From Geminicoccaceae bacterium (GTDB lineage Bacteria > Pseudomonadota > Alphaproteobacteria > Geminicoccales > Geminicoccaceae), in contig JAILZQ010000005.1 in NCBI GenBank assembly GCA_023512415.1, forward strand, positions 1 through 46,821: DNA of 46,821 nt, written 5' to 3'. Within the stretch, counting starts at the first letter, position 1. Each line of letters opens with the position of its first letter. The position numbers and the translations under genes are program-made. Under the pieces are notes generated by a model. It saw only the letters and a list, made by a program, of their open reading frames with translations. It was not told the DNA's origin and did no database searches. This document shows positions 1 to 7,819 of the stretch, piece by piece.

Positions 1-597
1 CGTGGTCGCATCCTTGGGGGCAGCGCCATCCCCCGGAACAGCAGATTGGCGCGCCGCGGTTCGGCCAGCTTCACGTCGACCTCGACTTCTGGGCCTGGAC
101 ACCCGAAATCGGCGAGAACCAGGCGCAAGGGGCAACTTCCTGGCGATCGGCTGCCGAGACGGCGTTCAGAACCGAGCCCGCGCATCGAAAAGGCGCAAAT
201 CGAGTGCGGGGACCGCGACGAGCAGCCGGGCAGGCGAAAGCCGCAGCCGGCCCACGCTTACCGTGAGAGCGAAGATCGAACGGAAAACCGCGTCCGCCCG
301 CCGCTGGAACAGAGCGACGCCGGGGCAGCGAGCCGGAAGAACACGAAGACGGCGCTGTGCCGACCGAGGGCGTGGCGGCCGGCTACCAGACCGGGGAGCA
401 CGAACCAGCGGATCTCACGTGCCCAAGGCCGGCAGCTCGTCCACCGCAGCCGCGGGTCGCCGCTGGGCTCGCCGAACGCGGCGGCCCGGCGCTCCATCCT
501 GAACGACCCGAGGCTACGGGCCGCATCGACGCCGCTGCAGCGAGCCATGCCCAAGATCACACCGAGTATCGTGGGGCGGCGCCGTGGCCGCCAAGGT
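1..597. other. No supported gene
   Basis: Several open frames cross this stretch on both strands. Their translations are Arg/Pro/Ser-rich, show no family motif, and behave like shadows of GC-rich DNA. On the minus strand a frame running from about 185 off the left edge reads slightly more protein-like (residues LVLADF, VEVDVKLAEP), but it is cut by the window edge and unrecognised. A GC hairpin (GGCGGC / GCCGCC, 575-592) lies six bases past the htpX stop. It has no T-run, so it is at most a weak terminator or 3'-end stabiliser. Confidence 0.4.
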
Positions 598-1575
598 TCA
601 ATACCATACGCCGGTGCGATGCCAGCGAGGCGGGCCGCTCGCGATCCAAACGCTGCGAGGCCCGACGATCCGCTCCGGGACTTCGATCGGCGGTTCGACC
701 GGCTCGTAGAGGTCGAGAAGGCGACGGATCCGCTCTTCGGTCGGCGGGTGGGTGCGCAACAGAGAGGGGATCGGCATGCGCCGCCCCGGCATGAAGATCT
801 CTTCCCAAAAGCGCCCTTGGAAGCGCTCGAGCTTGGCGAGCGCCGAAGCGAGACCCTGCGGGTCGCCGGTGAGCGCCGCCGCGTCCAGATCGGCATCGAA
901 CTCGCGCGAGCGCGAAAGCGCGAGCTGGAGGAGGCCCACGAGCGTCGGCGCGAACACCAGCAGCAAGACGACGAGCCAAGGGACGGCGACTTCACCGGTC
1001 AAAAGGGCGGGCAGGTTGAAGATGAACAACAATTGACCAAGCCAAGACAGTAAGCTCGTAAGGCGGCTCACGACGTCAGCTAAGCCCATGATCCAAAGAT
1101 CGTCGTTGCGGACGTGGCTCAGTTCGTGGGCCAACACGCCGGCGAGCTCGCGGGGTGTCAGGGTCCGCAGCAGACCGTCGCTCAGCCCGATCGCGGCGCG
1201 ATCCGGCCGGCCCACGGCGAAGGCGTTCAAGATCGGTGTCGGGAGCCAAAAAAGACGCGGCAGCCGCTCCAGACCCGCCCGCGCGGCGAGCCGCCGCAAC
1301 AGCCCGTAACCTTCGGGAAAGTCCGCGGGCGCGAGTGGTCGGGCGCCGTAGGCGCGCATCACCCATTCGGGGGCGATCGAGGGGGCCAAAAGCAACGAAG
1401 CCCCGGTGAGTACGACGGCCCAAACGAGGCCGACCCAGCCCCAGACGAAAAAGGCACACAAGCCCAGGATACCCAGCATGCCGAGCACGAGGAGCGCGGA
1501 CTGGACGACGTTGCGCAGCTTGTGCAACCGCCGTTGGCGTTCGCTCAAGATCACGAGGGGGCGGCGAACGATCAT
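598..1575 (-). CDS. htpX: HtpX-like M48 family zinc metalloprotease
   Basis: Predicted membrane-bound zinc protease of the HtpX/M48 family, which in other bacteria degrades damaged or misfolded inner-membrane proteins. The 325-residue product has an N-terminal pair of hydrophobic segments (about residues 15-65). The zinc motif HELSH sits in VLAHELSHVRN, then comes a second hydrophobic block, and SREFDAD supplies the usual third zinc ligand (Glu). A family-typical LLRTHPPTEERIRRL stretch lies near the C-terminus. The ATG at 1575 is chosen because GAGGAG lies just upstream; a longer in-frame start exists but would run towards the divergent macrodomain gene. Only about 60 bp separates the two divergent genes, so their promoters must share that space. 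The chaperone-like quality-control role is inferred from the family. Confidence 0.93.
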   Translation of the reverse strand: MIVRRPLVILSERQRRLHKLRNVVQSALLVLGMLGILGLCAFFVWGWVGLVWAVVLTGASLLLAPSIAPEWVMRAYGARPLAPADFPEGYGLLRRLAARAGLERLPRLFWLPTPILNAFAVGRPDRAAIGLSDGLLRTLTPRELAGVLAHELSHVRNDDLWIMGLADVVSRLTSLLSWLGQLLFIFNLPALLTGEVAVPWLVVLLLVFAPTLVGLLQLALSRSREFDADLDAAALTGDPQGLASALAKLERFQGRFWEEIFMPGRRMPIPSLLRTHPPTEERIRRLLDLYEPVEPPIEVPERIVGPRSVWIASGPPRWHRTGVWY

Positions 1576-1634
1576 CTCTCCTCGCGGCGGCCTCGACCGT
1601 GCTAGGGAAGCTCGTGTGAGGGGGAGGTTGGGCG

Positions 1635-2195
1635 ATGGCCGAAGCCGGAGCAAGCCTGCGCCGCGCTCTCGAGCGGATCACGGTGGTCGAAGGCGACATC
1701 ACGACGCTCGACGTCGAGGCGATCGTCAATGCCGCGAACGAGCGCCTCGCGCCGGGAGGCGGTGTTTGCGGGGCGATCCATCGCGCTGCCGGGCCGGAGC
1801 TCGCCCGCGCCTGTGCGGCGATCGGTCATTGTGCAACAGGCGATGCCGTGATCACACCCGGGTTCGGGCTCAAGGCGCGTTCGGTGATCCATGCCGTGGG
1901 GCCGATTTGGCACGGCGGCGAGGTCGGCGAGGACTCGCTCTTGGCGAGCGCCTATCGCCGGTCGCTCGAGCTCGCGGCCGAAAAGGGGATCGCGAGCATC
2001 GCCTTTCCCGCCATTTCCACCGGCATCTACGGCTTCCCCGCGGAGCGCGCCGCCGCCGTCGCCGTGCGCACGGTGGCCGACACCCTCGCGCGGCAGGCGC
2101 TGCCGGAGCGGGTGCTGCTCTGCTGCTTCGGCGCCGCCTCGGCCGAGCTCCACCGCCGCGCGCTCACCGAGCTCATGGCCGCCGAGCCCCCATGA
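1635..2195 (+). CDS. Macrodomain protein (ADP-ribose/O-acetyl-ADP-ribose hydrolase family)
   Basis: Stand-alone macrodomain of 186 residues, resembling the YmdB/MacroD class that hydrolyses O-acetyl-ADP-ribose or removes mono-ADP-ribose from proteins. Diagnostic features are GDIT near the start, IVNAANERL (the ligand-binding Asn pair), the glycine-rich loop [13 protein letters not shown], and [11 protein letters not shown], which in the family binds the diphosphate. The start at 1635 has a GGGGAGG ribosome site eight bases upstream. It is the first gene of a run in which every junction overlaps: its stop overlaps the start of the downstream sugar kinase as ATGA. That coupling to three sugar-acid genes is unusual. 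Whether the protein acts on ADP-ribose adducts or on some other phosphorylated metabolite cannot be read from the sequence. Confidence 0.9.
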   Translation: MAEAGASLRRALERITVVEGDITTLDVEAIVNAANERLAPGGGVCGAIHRAAGPELARACAAIGHCATGDAVITPGFGLKARSVIHAVGPIWHGGEVGEDSLLASAYRRSLELAAEKGIASIAFPAISTGIYGFPAERAAAVAVRTVADTLARQALPERVLLCCFGAASAELHRRALTELMAAEPP

Positions 2196-3121
2196 GCCTC
2201 GATCTCGTGTGTTTGGGCGAGCCTCTGGTCGAGCTCAACCAGACCCGGCCGGACGAGCCCTTGCTCCGGCTGGGTCACGGTGGTGACACTTCGAACTGCG
2301 CAATCGCCGCAGCGAGGCTCGGCCTCAAGGTCGGCTATTGGACCCGCCTCGGCGCCGACCCGCTGGGCGACAGTTTCTTGGAATTGTGGCGGCGGGAAGG
2401 CGTCGACGCCTCGCGGGTACCGCGCGACCCGGAGGCACCCACCGGGCTTTACGTCGTCACACACGGCCGCGACGGTCACCACTTCAGCTATTTGCGCCGC
2501 GGCTCGGCGGCCAGCCGGATGCGGCCGGAGGATCTCCCTGAAACCTGGCTTCGTGGAACGCGGGTCCTGCACGCCTCGGCGATCAGCCAGGCGATTTCCA
2601 CCTCGGCTTGTGACACCGTATTCCGCGCTTTCGAGATCGTCCGCGCGGCGGGCGGCGCAATCGCCTACGACACCAACTACCGCCCGGCGCTCTGGCCGGC
2701 AACGCGGGCCCGGGCGATCGTCCGCGAGGCGGCGCGGATGGCCGACATCTTGTTGCCCGGCCTCGAGGATGCGCGAGCTCTGTTCGGCCTCGAGCAGCCG
2801 GAAGCGATCCTCGACCATCTCCTCGACCTCGGTCCGAAGGTCGTGGCGCTGACTCTCGGCGCGGCAGGAGCGATCGTCGCGACGCCGCAGCGGCGCGAAC
2901 GATTGGCAGCACACCGTGTGGCGGCAGTCGACGCGACCGGCGCGGGCGATGCCTTCGACGGCGCCTTCCTCGCCGTCTATTTGCGCACAGGCGATCCGTT
3001 CGGCGCGGGTCGCTTCGCCAATGCCGCTGCGGCCCTCGCCACGACGGGATTCGGAGCAGTGGCACCGTTGCCGACCCGCGAAGCGGTCGAGGCGCTTCTC
3101 GATCGGGGGGACGTGGGTTGA
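2192..3121 (+). CDS. kdgK: PfkB-family sugar kinase, likely 2-keto-3-deoxygluconate kinase
   Basis: Ribokinase/PfkB-fold kinase of 309 residues, predicted to phosphorylate 2-keto-3-deoxygluconate (KDG) to KDPG with ATP. The N-terminus [11 protein letters not shown] and the [15 protein letters not shown] segment match the substrate-binding face of KdgK-like enzymes. [12 protein letters not shown] (about residues 246-257) is the PfkB signature 2, with the catalytic Asp at about 253. No Shine-Dalgarno sequence precedes the ATG, but it overlaps the macrodomain stop (ATGA), so translation is probably coupled. The KDG assignment rests on family resemblance plus the two downstream genes; a fructokinase or another sugar kinase is the main alternative. 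Confidence 0.82.
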   Translation: MSLDLVCLGEPLVELNQTRPDEPLLRLGHGGDTSNCAIAAARLGLKVGYWTRLGADPLGDSFLELWRREGVDASRVPRDPEAPTGLYVVTHGRDGHHFSYLRRGSAASRMRPEDLPETWLRGTRVLHASAISQAISTSACDTVFRAFEIVRAAGGAIAYDTNYRPALWPATRARAIVREAARMADILLPGLEDARALFGLEQPEAILDHLLDLGPKVVALTLGAAGAIVATPQRRERLAAHRVAAVDATGAGDAFDGAFLAVYLRTGDPFGAGRFANAAAALATTGFGAVAPLPTREAVEALLDRGDVG

Positions 3122-4053
3122 GCCCGCCCGCCCTGATCGGTGTCGACTGGGGAACGAGCAGCTTCCGTGCCGCGCTGATCGACCGCGAGGGTGGGGTCCT
3201 CGAGCGGAGGGTGGCGGCTACCGGGATCCTCGAGGTGTCGGGAGGCGACTTCGAGACTCGCCTTCGCGAACTCTTGGGCTCTTGGCTCGACGCCCACCCC
3301 GGGCTGCCGATCGTTCTGTCCGGTATGGTCACGAGCCGGCAGGGTTGGCTCGAGGTCCCCTACCTTCCGTGCCCGGTGACGCCCGAACGCCTCGCCGATG
3401 CGCTCGCAGGTCTCCATCTCGAAGATGGCCTGGCGCTGCGCTTCGTCCCTGGGCTCTCGACACGCCGGCCCGATGGGTTGCCGGACGTGATGCGCGGCGA
3501 GGAGACCCAGATCCTGGGAGCCCTCGCCCAAGTGCCCGAAGCGCGCACGCTTCTGTTGCCCGGGACCCACAGCAAGTGGGTGAGGGTCGAGGCGGGTTGC
3601 GTGCTGAACTTTTCGACCTTCATGACGGGTGAGTTGTTCGCTCTCCTCAAGAGGTACTCGATCCTCGGTCGATTGGTCCAGGGCGAGACATGGGACGAAC
3701 CCGGCTTCGAGCGCGGGGTGAAGGTCGGGCTCGCGGCCGAAAGTCCGGCCGGTGCCAGCTTCGCTCGGCTGTTTTCGGCCCGAAGTCTCGTGCTCGCAGG
3801 GGAGCTCGGCACCAACGCGGTCGAGAGCTACCTCTCCGGGCTCTTGATCGGCAGCGAGCTTCGTGAGGCCGCGGCCATCGCCGCTGACGGCGAACCCGTG
3901 CTGCTCGTCGGCGAACCGACCCTCGCCGCGCGGTACGCTCGGGCGCTCGAGCTCGCGGGTCGGGCATTCGCCCTGGCCGCGCCGGATGCCGCGGCGCGTG
4001 GTCAGCACCGGCTCGCCCTCTTGGCCCGGTTGCTCGAGGGGCGAGGTCGATGA
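3118..4053 (+). CDS. dgoK: 2-dehydro-3-deoxygalactonokinase
   Basis: Predicted KDGal kinase of the DgoK family (311 residues), converting 2-keto-3-deoxygalactonate to its 6-phosphate in the De Ley-Doudoroff (DgoKAD) route of galactose or galactonate breakdown. The N-terminal phosphate loop reads GVDWGTSSFRAAL, followed by SGMVTSRQGWLEVPY. The block LLLPGTHSKWV and the segment FMTGELFALL are typical of the family. The apparent start is TTG at 3118, overlapping the kdgK stop, with a GGGGGGAC sequence about ten bases upstream. A TTG start at an overlapping junction is plausible but should be checked, since no better start lies close by. Confidence 0.9.
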   Translation: MSPPALIGVDWGTSSFRAALIDREGGVLERRVAATGILEVSGGDFETRLRELLGSWLDAHPGLPIVLSGMVTSRQGWLEVPYLPCPVTPERLADALAGLHLEDGLALRFVPGLSTRRPDGLPDVMRGEETQILGALAQVPEARTLLLPGTHSKWVRVEAGCVLNFSTFMTGELFALLKRYSILGRLVQGETWDEPGFERGVKVGLAAESPAGASFARLFSARSLVLAGELGTNAVESYLSGLLIGSELREAAAIAADGEPVLLVGEPTLAARYARALELAGRAFALAAPDAAARGQHRLALLARLLEGRGR

Positions 4054-4673
4054 GTTCGCTCGATGCCTGGTTCGACCCGCCGATCGTCGCGATCCTGCGC
4101 GGCGTGAAGCCGGAAGAGGTCGAGGCCGTCGGCGAGGCCTTGGTGGAAGCGGGGATCCGCGTCCTCGAGGTGCCGCTCAACTCGCCGAAGCCGCTCGAGA
4201 GCATCGGTCGCCTGGCGAGCACGCTCCTCGGCCGAGCGCTCGTGGGTGCCGGGACGCTCCGGCGGCCGGCCGAGGTGAACGATGTGGCCCGCGCCGGCGG
4301 TCGGCTGATCGTCACACCGCACGCCGATGCGAGCATCGTCCGCGAGGCCAAGGGACTGGGGCTCTTCGCGGTTCCCGGTGTGGCGACGCCCACCGAGGCC
4401 TTCGCCATGCTCGATGCAGGAGCCGACGCCTTGAAGCTCTTCCCTGCGGAGATGCTGGGGCCTCCTGTCGTCAAGGCACTTGCAGCCGTGCTGCCGGCGG
4501 GCACGAAACTTTTGCCGGTGGGCGGGATAACCCCGGAAGCGATGGCCGCGTTCCGCGCGGCGGGGGCTGCCGGCTTCGGCCTGGGCTCGGCGCTGTATCG
4601 ACCTGGCGCCCCGCCCGGACAGGTGCGGGACCGGGCTCGGGCGTTCCTCGCCGCCTGGCGGGACGTCGCCTGA
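4050..4673 (+). CDS. dgoA: 2-dehydro-3-deoxy-6-phosphogalactonate aldolase (KDPG-aldolase family)
   Basis: Class I aldolase of the KDPG/KDPGal family, 207 residues, splitting the 6-phosphate made by the upstream kinase into pyruvate and glyceraldehyde 3-phosphate. Visible active-site elements are VAILRG near the N-terminus, RVLEVPL with the catalytic Glu, VGAGTL, and ALKLFPAE with the Schiff-base Lys. GGITPEAM and GFGLGSALY form the phosphate-binding end. The ATG overlaps the dgoK stop by four bases (ATGA), completing a run of three overlapping junctions. The dgoA rather than eda label follows from adjacency to dgoK; family members may accept both epimers, so the single aldolase could serve both kinases. 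Confidence 0.9.
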   Translation: MSSLDAWFDPPIVAILRGVKPEEVEAVGEALVEAGIRVLEVPLNSPKPLESIGRLASTLLGRALVGAGTLRRPAEVNDVARAGGRLIVTPHADASIVREAKGLGLFAVPGVATPTEAFAMLDAGADALKLFPAEMLGPPVVKALAAVLPAGTKLLPVGGITPEAMAAFRAAGAAGFGLGSALYRPGAPPGQVRDRARAFLAAWRDVA

Positions 4674-4682
4674 GCAGACGGC

Positions 4683-5462
4683 TCAGCGGACCTGCAGGTT
4701 CAAAGGCGGTTGGGCGGCCGGAGCTTGTCCCTGGGCCTGCGCTCCGCCGCTGGTACCCTGGCGACTACCGGTCGGCTGACGCGCGGGCGCCGATTGTTGA
4801 CGCGTCGCCGGCTGTTGCGGGCGGGCGGCAGGGCTGGAGGAGGAGCCCTCGGAAAGACTAGCTTGCCGCGCCTCGAAGAAGAGCTTGAAAAGGGTCTCCT
4901 GGTCGGGAAGACCGGTCTTCTTCAGACCGGACCGCTCCTGGTAAGCCTCGAACGCCTGTTGGGTCTTCGGCCCCCATGCCCCGTCCGCCTTCCCCGTCAA
5001 GACACCCGCCTTGATGAGCAGCTCTTGCGCGCGCCGGATGGTGTCCTGGTAGTGGCGCATGGTCCGCTCGCCCACCTTGATCTCGACGACCGGCGACCGC
5101 TGGGTGAGGCGGAAGGGGCGAAGGACCTCCTCCACCGCCTTGGCGGCTTGGATCAGGCGGGCCTCCCTGTTCTGGTCGCAATACCGCGCAGTGAGCTCGA
5201 AAAGGATCACGGGTGAATGCCAGGGTGCCGTATCGTAGGTCTGCGGAGTCGCATCGTTGAGCCCAGTGAGAAAGCCTTCCAACCAGTTGATGTAAGCTTC
5301 CACACCCGGCTTCTTCTCTTTGAAGGCTTGGAGGAGGGCGCCACAGCTCTCGTTGCCGACGCCCTTGACCGCGAACGAGCCATCCTTGTCACGGGCCTCG
5401 GCCAACCCCGAAACCACAGCGACCAGCGCGAGCGCCACCGCTCCCGCCCAGGCAACCTTCAT
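4683..5462 (-). CDS. Secreted peptidoglycan-binding-domain protein
   Basis: Probable periplasmic protein of 259 residues. Residues 1-23 form a clear signal peptide (hydrophobic core then GLAEA). A globular part (about 28-125) contains two cysteines, at 40 and 95, that could form a disulfide; it loosely resembles small periplasmic HdeA/Rap1a-like domains, but I would not assert that. Residues about 141-194 (RRAQELLIKAGV...GAWGPKTQQAFEAYQ) match the PF01471 peptidoglycan-binding domain. The last 55 residues are Ser/Pro/Gln-rich. The ATG at 5462 is preceded by GAGGTG. No catalytic domain is visible. It lies 195 bp downstream of rpoH and converges on dgoA with a nine-base gap. Confidence 0.85.
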   Translation of the reverse strand: MKVAWAGAVALALVAVVSGLAEARDKDGSFAVKGVGNESCGALLQAFKEKKPGVEAYINWLEGFLTGLNDATPQTYDTAPWHSPVILFELTARYCDQNREARLIQAAKAVEEVLRPFRLTQRSPVVEIKVGERTMRHYQDTIRRAQELLIKAGVLTGKADGAWGPKTQQAFEAYQERSGLKKTGLPDQETLFKLFFEARQASLSEGSSSSPAARPQQPATRQQSAPARQPTGSRQGTSGGAQAQGQAPAAQPPLNLQVR

Positions 5463-5519
5463 TCCCACCTCTCGCTGGCTGGCCACGAACACGACCGCGG
5501 GTCCGTTCGACCCCGTAGG

Positions 5520-5575
5520 TGGTAAGCAGGAGCGCCCTTACCAACCCCAGGCCGCATGCATCTTCGCCAGATGCA
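5520..5575. repeat. Two tandem stem-loops between rpoH and the peptidoglycan-binding gene
   Basis: Two perfect 7-bp dyads occur close together in the 195-bp gap. One is TGGTAAG / CTTACCA with a 10-base loop (5520-5543); the other is TGCATCT / AGATGCA with a 5-base loop (5557-5575). Neither is followed by a T-run on the minus strand, so they are not classical terminators. They could be mRNA processing or stability elements in the leader of the downstream gene, or protein-binding sites. Confidence 0.45.
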
Positions 5576-5657
5576 GCCGATTGTCCAGGGCAGCCGGCCC
5601 TCGGATACCGCGATCGGCGACGGCCCGCCGCGGCTCCCGACGCGTGCGTTTCCCGCC

Positions 5658-6557
5658 TCAGCTGGGGGTTGCACCCAGGAACGCGAGATCGGCCGGATGA
5701 TCCACCTGGCGGAGGAGGGCGGCTTTGAGCTTCATGAGTGCGCGGTGCTCGATCTGTCGCACCCGCTCCTTGCTGATACCGAGCTTCACGCCGAGCTCTT
5801 CGAGGGTGCTCCCCTCCTCGCGCAGCCGCCGCTCCCGAATGATGATCCGCTCGCGCTCGCTCAGCTCCATGAGGGAAGAGGCGAGCCATTCGGACCGACG
5901 ACGGCTGTCACGGAGCTCGGCGACACTCTCCTCCGGATTCGGCCTTTCGTCGGCGAGGAAGTCCTGCCAAGCGTCGTCCCCGTCGGGACCGATCGTGGCA
6001 TTCAAGGACTGGTCGCCGCCCGAAAGACGCATCTCCATGTCCTCGACGTCCGCCCGGGTGACGCCGAGTTGCTCCGCGATCTGCGCGCGCCCGACATCGT
6101 CGAGCCTGCCACCCGTGCCTTCTTCGATCTTCGCCCGTAGCCGCCGGAGATTGAAGAAGAGCGACTTCTGTGCAGCCGTGGTGCCGGTGCGAACCACGGA
6201 CCAGTTGCGCAAGATGAAGTCCTGCATGGCAGAACGGATCCACCACGCGGCATAAGTGGAAAATCGCACGTCACGCTCGGGCTCGAAACGCGCCGCCGCC
6301 TGCATGAGGCCGACTACACCTTCTTGGACGAGGTCGGCCTGTGGCAACCCGTAATTTTTGAAGCGGCTGGCCGTGGCGATGACCAAGCGCATGTACGATT
6401 GGACCAGCTCGTGCAACGCCTTCTCGTCGCGATGCTGCCGCCACCGGACCGCGAGCTCGCGCTCGTGCTCGCGCTCCAGAAGGGGGGCGGCCATCGATTC
6501 GCGAACCAGCTTCCGGTTGGCGCGGGCGGTGTCCGCCGTCTCCGACAACGCCACCAT
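5658..6557 (-). CDS. rpoH: Heat-shock sigma factor sigma-32
   Basis: Sigma-70 family alternative factor, about 299 residues, directing RNA polymerase to heat-shock promoters. Region 2 is complete, with DLVQEGVVGLMQAAARF and the -10-recognising YAAWWIRSAMQDFIL. QKSLFFNLRRL matches the RpoH box that separates RpoH from other group members. Region 4.2 reads GISKERVRQIEHRALMKL. The ATG at 6557 is preferred over a further upstream frame extension because GGAGG lies four bases before it. The upstream 92 bp holds a promoter whose spacer is a perfect palindrome (listed separately). Sigma-32 is often tuned at translation by mRNA structure; the leader predicted here is only about 50 bases, so regulation at the promoter is at least as plausible. 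Confidence 0.95.
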   Translation of the reverse strand: MVALSETADTARANRKLVRESMAAPLLEREHERELAVRWRQHRDEKALHELVQSYMRLVIATASRFKNYGLPQADLVQEGVVGLMQAAARFEPERDVRFSTYAAWWIRSAMQDFILRNWSVVRTGTTAAQKSLFFNLRRLRAKIEEGTGGRLDDVGRAQIAEQLGVTRADVEDMEMRLSGGDQSLNATIGPDGDDAWQDFLADERPNPEESVAELRDSRRRSEWLASSLMELSERERIIIRERRLREEGSTLEELGVKLGISKERVRQIEHRALMKLKAALLRQVDHPADLAFLGATPS

Positions 6558-6612
6558 GGTGCCTCCGTCGCTCGGGTCGGCTCCGTGATCTCGATCGGGC
6601 CGACCACGCCCC

Positions 6613-6643
6613 ATCATACGGGACCAAATTGGTCCCGGATCAA
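6613..6643 (-). promoter_or_regulatory. Probable rpoH promoter with 19-bp palindromic spacer
   Basis: Read on the minus strand, a -35-like TTGATC (6638-6643) and a -10-like TATGAT (6613-6618) are separated by exactly 19 bp (6619-6637). Those 19 bp are a perfect dyad, CGGGACCAA - A/T - TTGGTCCCG. A second, outer pair of 8-bp arms (CGCCCCAT / ATGGGGCG) lies at 6607-6614 and 6643-6650. A 19-bp spacer filled by a dyad is the layout used by MerR-family activators. The predicted start is about 6605, giving a short leader. The CCCCATT in the outer arm also resembles a sigma-32 -10 element, but no matching -35 is evident. Sequence is direct observation; function is inferred. Confidence 0.55.
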
Positions 6644-6790
6644 TGGGGCGCCCGCTCACATGAACGCGACGGCACCGAACAACTCGTCGGCGCTACTGCC
6701 AACCCGTTGACCAATCGAGCTTTTCGATGAAGCCCCGCGGCATCTCCTGACGAGGATTTCACCTGAGGGACACGCCTCTCGCCAGCTGGC

Positions 6791-7393
6791 TCAAAGGATG
6801 CGGCAGGCCTCGTCGAAGGCGAGCCGTGGGTTGCGTGGCGGCAGTTTCGACGGATCCCCGTAGCCGAGGTTGCACAAGAAGTTCGAACGGTACCGGCCAT
6901 CCGGAAAGAACTCGGCGTCGACCCGCGCGCGATCGAACCCCGACATCGGCCCACAGTCGAGCCCGACCGCACGCGCTGCCAAGATGAAGTAGCCCCCCTG
7001 CAAGCTCGCGTTTCGAAAGGCGGTCTCCTCGGCAACCCCCTCCTTGCCCGGGCCGGTGAACCACGACACGGCCTCGGGCTCGTGCGGGAAAGTGCGCGGC
7101 AAGAGCTCGTAAAATCGCGTATCGTAGGCCAAGATGGCGGTCACCGGTGCGGTCATGGTCTTGTCCACGTTGCCGGGCGAGAGCGCGGGTCGGAGCCGCT
7201 CTTTCGCTTCCCGGCTCTTGAGGAAGAGGACGCGCAGCGGCAAGCTGTTGGCACTCGTCGGACCCCACTTGAGAAGGTCCCAGAGTTCGACGAGTTTCGC
7301 GTCCTCCACCGGTCGGTCGAGCCAGGCACTGTGGGTTCGGGCGGTGCGGAAAAGGAGATCGCGGCCCGCTTCATCAAGAATCGGTCGCTGCAT
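6791..7393 (-). CDS. RutE-like NAD(P)H flavin nitroreductase (putative malonic semialdehyde reductase)
   Basis: FMN-dependent nitroreductase-fold protein of 200 residues that closely resembles RutE, which reduces malonic semialdehyde to 3-hydroxypropionate in pyrimidine breakdown. Shared blocks are [83 protein letters not shown], and the C-terminal [22 protein letters not shown]. The ATG at 7393 has GGGAGAG upstream. No other rut gene is present in the window, so the physiological substrate may be a different aldehyde, enal or nitro compound. It is separated from rpoH by 233 bp and has no partner gene on the same transcript. Confidence 0.85.
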   Translation of the reverse strand: MQRPILDEAGRDLLFRTARTHSAWLDRPVEDAKLVELWDLLKWGPTSANSLPLRVLFLKSREAKERLRPALSPGNVDKTMTAPVTAILAYDTRFYELLPRTFPHEPEAVSWFTGPGKEGVAEETAFRNASLQGGYFILAARAVGLDCGPMSGFDRARVDAEFFPDGRYRSNFLCNLGYGDPSKLPPRNPRLAFDEACRIL

Positions 7394-7819
7394 GTGCGGC
7401 ACTCTCCCTCTTGGACCTCCGCTGCTTACGACGCCAAGGCTCGACCGGACCAGCGGACGCCGGGCGCGTCCGCTCGTGGGAAAGATCGGGGCTGCTGCGG
7501 CGAAGCGAAGGCGGGCAGCGTCGACGATCACTCGGATGCGCGTGTACCGCGTCCAAGAGACGTTCGCCCCCGAAGCCTCGTGTCTGCATCCGTCCTCGTC
7601 GGGCTGGACGTTGCTACGGACGGCTCGCGACCGCGGCCGAGGCACCTCGGCACTCTCTGCACCCGAGGCGACGATCGGGGTCCATGGAGACGCCTATGCG
7701 TGCACTTGTGCCGCGACTGCGACACGGCGCACGGCGACCCGGCGATCGCAGCCGACGAGCCGAGGCGAAGGCCCGCGGGAGTTGATGCACCTCGCCCCCG
7801 AGCCTCGGAGCCGGCGGCG
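7394..7819. other. Intergenic stretch, no supported gene
   Basis: This gap lies downstream of acnA and upstream of the RutE-like gene, both on the minus strand. Open frames here are extensions of neighbours or antisense shadows without motifs. A short dyad (CCGAG / CTCGG, 7798-7808) follows the acnA stop but has no T-run. It presumably carries the promoter of the reductase gene, but no convincing -35/-10 pair stands out. Confidence 0.4.

Noticed and set aside
46-1053. Long plus-strand open frame opposite htpX and the left edge
   Set aside because: Arg/Glu/Pro-rich with no motif; most of it is antisense to the clear HtpX gene.
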